The notes under the pieces are model-generated. The model worked only from the letters and a program-made list of their open reading frames with translations, did not search any database and was not told the origin of the DNA. A stretch of 11,277 nucleotides of DNA from Candidatus Heimdallarchaeota archaeon (GTDB lineage Archaea; Asgardarchaeota; Heimdallarchaeia; JABLTI01). The DNA is taken from positions 1-11,277 of the forward strand of contig DAOVHJ010000043.1 in the NCBI GenBank assembly GCA_030671945.1, in the 5' to 3' direction. A program made the position numbers and the translations under genes. Shown piece after piece: positions 7,392-11,277 of this stretch (the stretch's first letter is position 1; each line of letters starts with the position of its first letter).

Positions 7392-7490
7392 ATTTTCAAG
7401 TTAATGATTATATTCTTTTATTTGCTTTGTTTTATAATCTACAAAATAGGATATTTACCAACTAACTTTTATTTAGTTGAACTTGAAAAT
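7392..7490 (+). repeat. Nested inverted repeats forming a possible three-way junction upstream of hflX
   Basis: An exact 11-bp inverted repeat, ATTTTCAAGTT at 7392-7402 and AACTTGAAAAT at 7480-7490, encloses two further exact 7-bp inverted repeats. These are GATTATA/TATAATC (7406-7412 with 7433-7439) and CAACTAA/TTAGTTG (7459-7465 with 7473-7479). The last helix abuts the closing stem directly. If transcribed, this would fold as a closing stem with two hairpins, ending 19 bases before the hflX ribosome-binding site. The base pairing is seen directly. Function as a leader RNA is inference, and AT-rich DNA makes short stems common. A promoter within the region is also possible: TTTATAAT at 7431-7438 or TTTTATTT at 7467-7474 would start the transcript inside or after the structure. 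Confidence 0.4.
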
Positions 7491-7509
7491 AACTAGAGAA
7501 AAAAATAAA

Positions 7510-7516
7510 GGTGATC
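7510..7516 (+). promoter_or_regulatory. Strong Shine-Dalgarno GGTGATC for hflX
   Basis: GGTGATC sits four bases before the ATG at 7521 and is a full complement of the archaeal anti-Shine-Dalgarno GATCACC. It fixes the hflX start and shows that this gene, unlike most others here, is made from a message with a 5' leader. Confidence 0.8.
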
Positions 7517-7520
7517 TCGG

Positions 7521-8948
7521 ATGCTAAACAAAATCCAAAAAAGAAGAGCTATTCTAGCTGAGGTAATAGTTGATAGAAGGATAGGAGATCACTTAGCTGA
7601 ATTATCTGAATTAGCTTTTGTTGCTGGGTATGAGGTCGTAGAAAAAATAACTCAAAAAACTGATAGATTACATCCTGCTTATTTATTTGGAAAAGGAAAA
7701 GCAAAGCAAATCAAAGGTCGAATAAAGGAATTAAACGCAGATGTCGTGATAATTGAGAACAAGTTTGATGCAATTCAATTAGATAATTTAAGAAAAATGT
7801 GGCATGTAGAAATCGTTGATCGATTTGAGCTTATACTTGAGATATTTGTCAAGAAAGCTGGAACTCAAGAAGCACTAACTCAGATTCGTTTAGCAGCCTT
7901 GAAGAAGGCAGGTGGTTCGCGATTAGAAAGTCACAGAAGTGTTACATCTCGAAACGTTGTAATAAGGAAATTAGAGAAAAAATTAGATCTCATAAAGATG
8001 TCAAAAGATTTGAGAAGAAAAAGAAGGTTGAAATCGGGATTCGATTTAGTAGCAATTGCTGGGTATACTAATTCTGGAAAAAGTACTCTATTGAATGCCT
8101 TGACAGAAGCTGAAGTTGAAGTAAGTGGTAGAATGTTTACCACGTTGGATACAACAACGAGAAGTTTCGATGCAGACGGAAGAAAAATATTAATCACAGA
8201 TACAGTTGGATTCATTTCCAGACTCCCACACGTTTTAATGGATGCCTTTTATGCTACCCTGAAAGAAGTAACAGATGCTGATTTAGTCTTATTATTAATT
8301 GACTGTAATGATTCAGTAGAAAACATAAAGATAAAAATTCTAGCATCAATGAATACTTTAGGAGCGATTCAAGCTGAAGCAATACCATTAATTCCTGTTC
8401 TAAACAAAATGGATATTGCACAAAATAGAGAGGAAAAACTGGAAATTGTTAAAGCAGCACTAAAAAGACAGCCAATAATGATAAGCGCGAAAGATGAAAC
8501 TAATATAGAAGCACTAAGACTTGAAATTCTAAATATTCTCGAAACATATTGTTTTCATCTGCAAATACCAAATAATAATGAAGGCATGTCCTTAGTTTCT
8601 AGAATTCATGACAAAACAAGAATTACCGAAGAAATATTTCATGAAAAAGTTATAGAAATGAAATTTGAAACGAATGAACGACTAGGCAGGTATCTCTATA
8701 ACACAATCAAGAAAAGTAATTTAGATGTTGAAATTACTAATGAAGAAATTCTCTTAAAACAATTAAAGAAAAAAGAAACAGAACCAAAAGAAGATGGTTA
8801 TACAACAATTAAAACTGAATCCGGTGAAGAATTTGTTATATTTGATCTCATAGAAGAGAAAGCAGATGAAGAGAATTTAGAATTACTGGATGAACCTGAA
8901 AAATTAGGTAAAATAACTTCACTTGATAAACAAAAGAAAGGAACCTAG
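7521..8948 (+). CDS. hflX: HflX-type ribosome-associated GTPase
   Basis: This 475-residue GTPase is of the HflX family. In bacteria, family members bind the 50S subunit and rescue or split stalled ribosomes; archaeal members also bind the large subunit. The N-terminal HflX domain (about 10-125) includes the family segments LFGKGKAKQI and the NADVVIIEN strand. A helical linker (about 126-170) leads to the G domain: G1 GYTNSGKS (181-188), G2 around Thr208 in TTLDTTTR, G3 DTVG (227-230), G4 NKMD (295-298) and G5 SAK (322-324). A ferredoxin-like C-terminal domain (about 372-415) is followed by a charged extension to 475. The linker lacks the usual GPGETQLE signature and is shortened. The start is fixed by GGTGATC. 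This is the first gene of a three-gene operon; the next ATG lies four bases after its stop. Confidence 0.95.
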   Translation: MLNKIQKRRAILAEVIVDRRIGDHLAELSELAFVAGYEVVEKITQKTDRLHPAYLFGKGKAKQIKGRIKELNADVVIIENKFDAIQLDNLRKMWHVEIVDRFELILEIFVKKAGTQEALTQIRLAALKKAGGSRLESHRSVTSRNVVIRKLEKKLDLIKMSKDLRRKRRLKSGFDLVAIAGYTNSGKSTLLNALTEAEVEVSGRMFTTLDTTTRSFDADGRKILITDTVGFISRLPHVLMDAFYATLKEVTDADLVLLLIDCNDSVENIKIKILASMNTLGAIQAEAIPLIPVLNKMDIAQNREEKLEIVKAALKRQPIMISAKDETNIEALRLEILNILETYCFHLQIPNNNEGMSLVSRIHDKTRITEEIFHEKVIEMKFETNERLGRYLYNTIKKSNLDVEITNEEILLKQLKKKETEPKEDGYTTIKTESGEEFVIFDLIEEKADEENLELLDEPEKLGKITSLDKQKKGT

Positions 8949-8952
8949 AGAA

Positions 8953-9525
8953 ATGAATAGTTCAAAGTTTAAACAAAAACTCATTCCATTTGTTTTTATC
9001 CTACTACTTGGGTTTTTGTCTGTGAGTAATATAGTAGTTGCTGCTTCTGATACAACACAATCTTTTGTTGTTAATAATGAAACAAAGGTATTACTGGATA
9101 TAGATGCAACAGTATATTATAATGGCAGTATAATCATAACTGTAACTTCCGGTGATCCAGTAAATGCTACAGTAAATGGAGTAATGAAAGAAATTTCAAT
9201 AGGTGAAAGTGAAGAGTTATACATATTAAATACTACAAGTATCTATTTCTCATTATCCACATATGGTTTTTCAGAAGGCCATTTTGTAATGGAATTAAAT
9301 TATGATCCAAACGCAGGTGGAAATAATACCGTAAGAAGAACTATAGGAATTGTTGCAGCGTTTATAATCGCTTTATCTATTATCTCATACTACATTCGAG
9401 CAAAGAGACTTGAAACAAAACCAGATGAGGAAGACGACGAATTAGCAGATCCAGAAACACTTCGCAGACGAAAAGAAGCAGCTGGAGCTGAAAAGAAATT
9501 CTGGGGATTAGATGACAAAGAATAA
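8953..9525 (+). CDS. Membrane-anchored surface protein with glycosylation-rich ectodomain
   Basis: I do not recognise this 190-residue protein, but its layout is clear. A signal peptide or N-terminal membrane anchor covers about residues 8-30 (basic start, hydrophobic core, then VVAAS). An ectodomain of about 98 residues (31-128) looks beta-rich. A second hydrophobic segment (about 130-148) is followed by a highly charged cytoplasmic tail of about 42 residues (acidic cluster 157-166, basic RRRK at 171-174). Five N-x-S/T sequons lie in the ectodomain, at Asn42, 57, 71, 93 and 124, and none in the tail, as expected for a glycosylated archaeal surface protein. The ATG at 8953 is preferred over the TTG at 8923, which would lie inside hflX and put hydrophilic residues before the signal. 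Only four bases separate it from hflX, and the phosphatase gene follows after 20 bases, so co-transcription is likely. Confidence 0.8.
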   Translation: MNSSKFKQKLIPFVFILLLGFLSVSNIVVAASDTTQSFVVNNETKVLLDIDATVYYNGSIIITVTSGDPVNATVNGVMKEISIGESEELYILNTTSIYFSLSTYGFSEGHFVMELNYDPNAGGNNTVRRTIGIVAAFIIALSIISYYIRAKRLETKPDEEDDELADPETLRRRKEAAGAEKKFWGLDDKE

Positions 9526-9545
9526 AGAAACAGTTGGTACGAGAC

Positions 9546-10007
9546 ATGAAGACTTTTGATATTTATGCTTACAAAGAGCTTGAATTATATGGTTCAGCTA
9601 TGCCAGAAACCGAGGATGATTTGTTACAAATTAAACAATTAGGAATTGATATCATTATTTCATTGGATGAAGGAATACGCGAACATCCAAATTATGAAGA
9701 GCTTAAAACCGATTTTGAGCATTATGAATTAATTATTACAGATTATGACATACCGAAAAATGAACATATTGAGCAATTCTTAGATATAGTCTCTAAAGCA
9801 ATTAAAGAGAAGAAAAAAGTACTAGTTCATTGTTGGGTTGGTTGTGGAAGAACAGGATTAATGCTTGCTCTCGCAGAACGATTCATATATGGAACATTTG
9901 ATGGTGAAAAAGCAATAAAAATGGTCAGAAAAATCCGACCATGTGCAATAGAAACACAAAACCAATACAATTTAATTTTGGAATATGAAAGACCAGTGGT
10001 TAGTTAA
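9546..10007 (+). CDS. Dual-specificity/tyrosine-type protein phosphatase
   Basis: This compact 153-residue cysteine phosphatase is the size of a bare DUSP-type catalytic domain. The signature loop HCWVGCGRTG (95-104) has the catalytic Cys96 and Arg102 in the CX5R spacing, followed by Thr103. A likely general acid is Asp66 in DYDIP (66-70), with Asp68 as the alternative. The later segment MVRKIRPCAIETQNQ (126-140) matches the family's conserved VRxxRPxAIETxxQ helix. It should hydrolyse phosphotyrosine or phosphoserine/threonine in proteins, or possibly a phosphorylated small molecule; the sequence does not decide. There is no signal or membrane segment, so it is cytoplasmic. A second loop cysteine, Cys100, sits four residues from the nucleophile. 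The start is ATG at 9546, with GGTAC upstream, rather than a TTG at 9534. It is the third gene after hflX, and its 3' end overlaps the convergent dehydrogenase gene by 8 bp. Confidence 0.9.
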   Translation: MKTFDIYAYKELELYGSAMPETEDDLLQIKQLGIDIIISLDEGIREHPNYEELKTDFEHYELIITDYDIPKNEHIEQFLDIVSKAIKEKKKVLVHCWVGCGRTGLMLALAERFIYGTFDGEKAIKMVRKIRPCAIETQNQYNLILEYERPVVS

Positions 10008-11157
10008 TCTCTTCTTCTTTGTATTCTATGTTGACATTTCGTTTACCTAATTCTTCCAACATAAGATCAGATGGAACATTGTATTCTTGTGTTACAACAC
10101 CTTTCTTTTTGATATCACCAATTGCCATCATTCGAGCGATAATTGCTGCTGGGTATGAAGTCATACGCATCATAGATGTAAGATTATTCTCTTCGTCATA
10201 GTAATCTATTACTTGATAAGAGATTTTCATTTTCTTCTTGTCTTTGAAACCAATTACTTCTATTCTCATTAAAGAGAGATCTTTTGTGTTTTCGTGTGTT
10301 AAATTCTTCACAAGCATTGTCTCAAGAAATTCACGAGGTGAAATTTTACACCCTTGGAAATCGATTTTTTCATAGCTTTTGAAACCAAGGTCTAAAATTG
10401 CTTTCATTTTCTCACAATGACCTTTGTATCGAATTGTTTTATAGTCCAATTCATTTACTTTACCAAGGAAAGTTTTTGGAAGAGTAGATGTTCCGCCTGA
10501 AGTTTGAAATGCTTCAAGTTTTCCAAAAGGTTCTGGAAACTCAATTTCTTCTATTTCTGTTAAGGGTTCTACTTGAGTTATTTTTCCATCTCTTATTACT
10601 TCAACAATCTCAATATATTCATTTGTTAAACCTTGAACTGCAAAAATAAGCGAATAATTCAAAGGTGGTTTTGGATCCTGAGGTAACCCACCAACGCGAA
10701 TATGAATTTCCTCAACTGTTTCTAATTTAGAAACTCCATTTTCAACAAAAATACTGGCAACACCAGGTGCAAAACCACAATCAGGTATTATAGTTACGTT
10801 GGCTTTTTCAGCCTCTTCTGATAGAGTGAATTGCTTAGCAACAACAGTATTATTCCCCCCGAGATCGCAGAAATTAGCTCCAGATTTTATGGCTGCTTTT
10901 GTTAAATCATAATTTAATGTATAAGAAATGCAAGCCATTACTGAATCAATTCCTTTCATTACTTCAAGAACTTGGGTTTTATCTTTTGCATCAAGTACTA
11001 CAGTCTTAACTCTAGAGTCATTTAGAAAATCAGCAACTGATTTTAAATTACTCTCATCTATATCTGCTAAAATTAATTCTTTTGTGTCATCATGACGGAG
11101 AAGGTCAAATGCTGCTGCACGACCCATTAATCCTGAACCTAAGACTAAATATCGCAT
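10000..11157 (-). CDS. Lysine 6-dehydrogenase/saccharopine dehydrogenase-like NAD-dependent enzyme
   Basis: This 385-residue cytoplasmic oxidoreductase has the saccharopine dehydrogenase fold. The Rossmann dinucleotide motif is GSGLMG (Gly7, Gly9, Gly12), with Asp32 ending the second strand, which favours NAD over NADP. The mid-protein substrate domain carries VTIIPDCGFAPG (121-132), GGLPQDPKPPLNY (156-168), FQTSGGTSTL (217-226) and LDYKTIRYKGH (237-247). From memory these segments resemble bacterial L-lysine 6-dehydrogenase (oxidative deamination of the lysine epsilon-amino group), which is about the same length. Other possibilities are a saccharopine or carboxynorspermidine dehydrogenase-like enzyme. 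The family is secure; the substrate is only likely. The ATG at 11155-11157 is preceded by a GGTG Shine-Dalgarno at 11165-11168 and a TATA-like box. No lysine-metabolism genes are seen nearby. Confidence 0.85.
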   Translation of the reverse strand: MRYLVLGSGLMGRAAAFDLLRHDDTKELILADIDESNLKSVADFLNDSRVKTVVLDAKDKTQVLEVMKGIDSVMACISYTLNYDLTKAAIKSGANFCDLGGNNTVVAKQFTLSEEAEKANVTIIPDCGFAPGVASIFVENGVSKLETVEEIHIRVGGLPQDPKPPLNYSLIFAVQGLTNEYIEIVEVIRDGKITQVEPLTEIEEIEFPEPFGKLEAFQTSGGTSTLPKTFLGKVNELDYKTIRYKGHCEKMKAILDLGFKSYEKIDFQGCKISPREFLETMLVKNLTHENTKDLSLMRIEVIGFKDKKKMKISYQVIDYYDEENNLTSMMRMTSYPAAIIARMMAIGDIKKKGVVTQEYNVPSDLMLEELGKRNVNIEYKEEEIN

Positions 11158-11164
11158 GGGAATA

Positions 11165-11187
11165 CACCGTTTTTGTTTTAATTATAC
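11165..11187 (-). promoter_or_regulatory. Shine-Dalgarno and TATA-like box of the dehydrogenase gene
   Basis: On the minus strand GTATAATT (11180-11187) is centred about 27 bases before the ATG, and GGTG (11165-11168) lies seven bases before it. If the TATA-like box set the start site, the transcript would begin at or near the ATG and omit GGTG. The two signals therefore compete, and which is used is undecided. Confidence 0.4.
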
Positions 11188-11277
11188 ACTTTTACGTTAA
11201 ATGAACGATTTTATCGACAGAATTCTAGGTTAGTTCCTAATTAAACTATTGATTTGTTGAATAAACCCTCTCTTTTG

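Noticed and set aside
7374..7496. A 40-codon hydrophobic reading frame beginning ATG AGT ATT and ending TAG, in the TPR/hflX gap
   Set aside because: No Shine-Dalgarno or well-placed TATA box, and AT-rich DNA readily gives hydrophobic Phe/Ile/Leu codons by chance. It also overlaps the inverted repeats, which explain the region at least as well.
11201..11233. Ten-codon ATG frame on the plus strand near the right edge
   Set aside because: Too short, no ribosome-binding site and no downstream gene in the window to act as a leader for.

Overview
The window looks like chromosomal DNA from an AT-rich archaeon, most likely an Asgard (Promethearchaeota) lineage. Three observations support an archaeon: a family B DNA polymerase ending in a PCNA-binding PIP box, a NurA nuclease, and TATA-like boxes about 23-28 nt upstream of several start codons, with GGTGA(TC) Shine-Dalgarno sites at other genes. 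The Asgard placement is inference. It rests on an Arf/Rag-type small GTPase, a dual-specificity phosphatase, a TPR protein and a glycosylation-prone surface protein lying close together. I saw no rRNA, tRNA, CRISPR array, transposase or phage gene.

Layout. On the left are a four-helix membrane protein of unknown function (57-734, minus) and, divergent from it, a HAD-family phosphatase (826-1494, plus). A 53-residue single-span membrane microprotein follows (1616-1777, plus), preceded by two identical TATA-like boxes and followed by a T-rich terminator candidate. A minus-strand block comes next: family B DNA polymerase (1857-4610), Arf/Rag-like GTPase with an unrecognised cysteine-containing C-terminal domain (4699-5697), NurA nuclease (5774-6841) and a small TPR protein (6922-7305). 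The first three each have their own TATA-like box, so they may be separate transcription units rather than one operon.

An intergenic region of about 215 bp (7306-7520) separates the divergent TPR and hflX genes and is rich in inverted repeats. Then comes a tight plus-strand operon: HflX-type ribosome-associated GTPase (7521-8948), a secreted-ectodomain, single-span anchored protein (8953-9525) and a small dual-specificity phosphatase (9546-10007). The last gene is a lysine 6-dehydrogenase/saccharopine dehydrogenase-like enzyme on the minus strand (10000-11157), which converges on the phosphatase gene and overlaps it by 8 bp.

Functionally, the polymerase and NurA point to replication and repair. 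The HflX operon joins a ribosome-linked GTPase to a cell-surface protein and a phosphatase, which is an uncommon grouping. The two most interesting items are the GTPase, which has an Arf-like P-loop, a Rag-like HKxD guanine motif and a novel tail, and the structured intergenic region upstream of hflX. For many genes the longest reading frame begins at a TTG upstream of a better ATG. I chose the ATG wherever TATA, Shine-Dalgarno or domain evidence favoured it.
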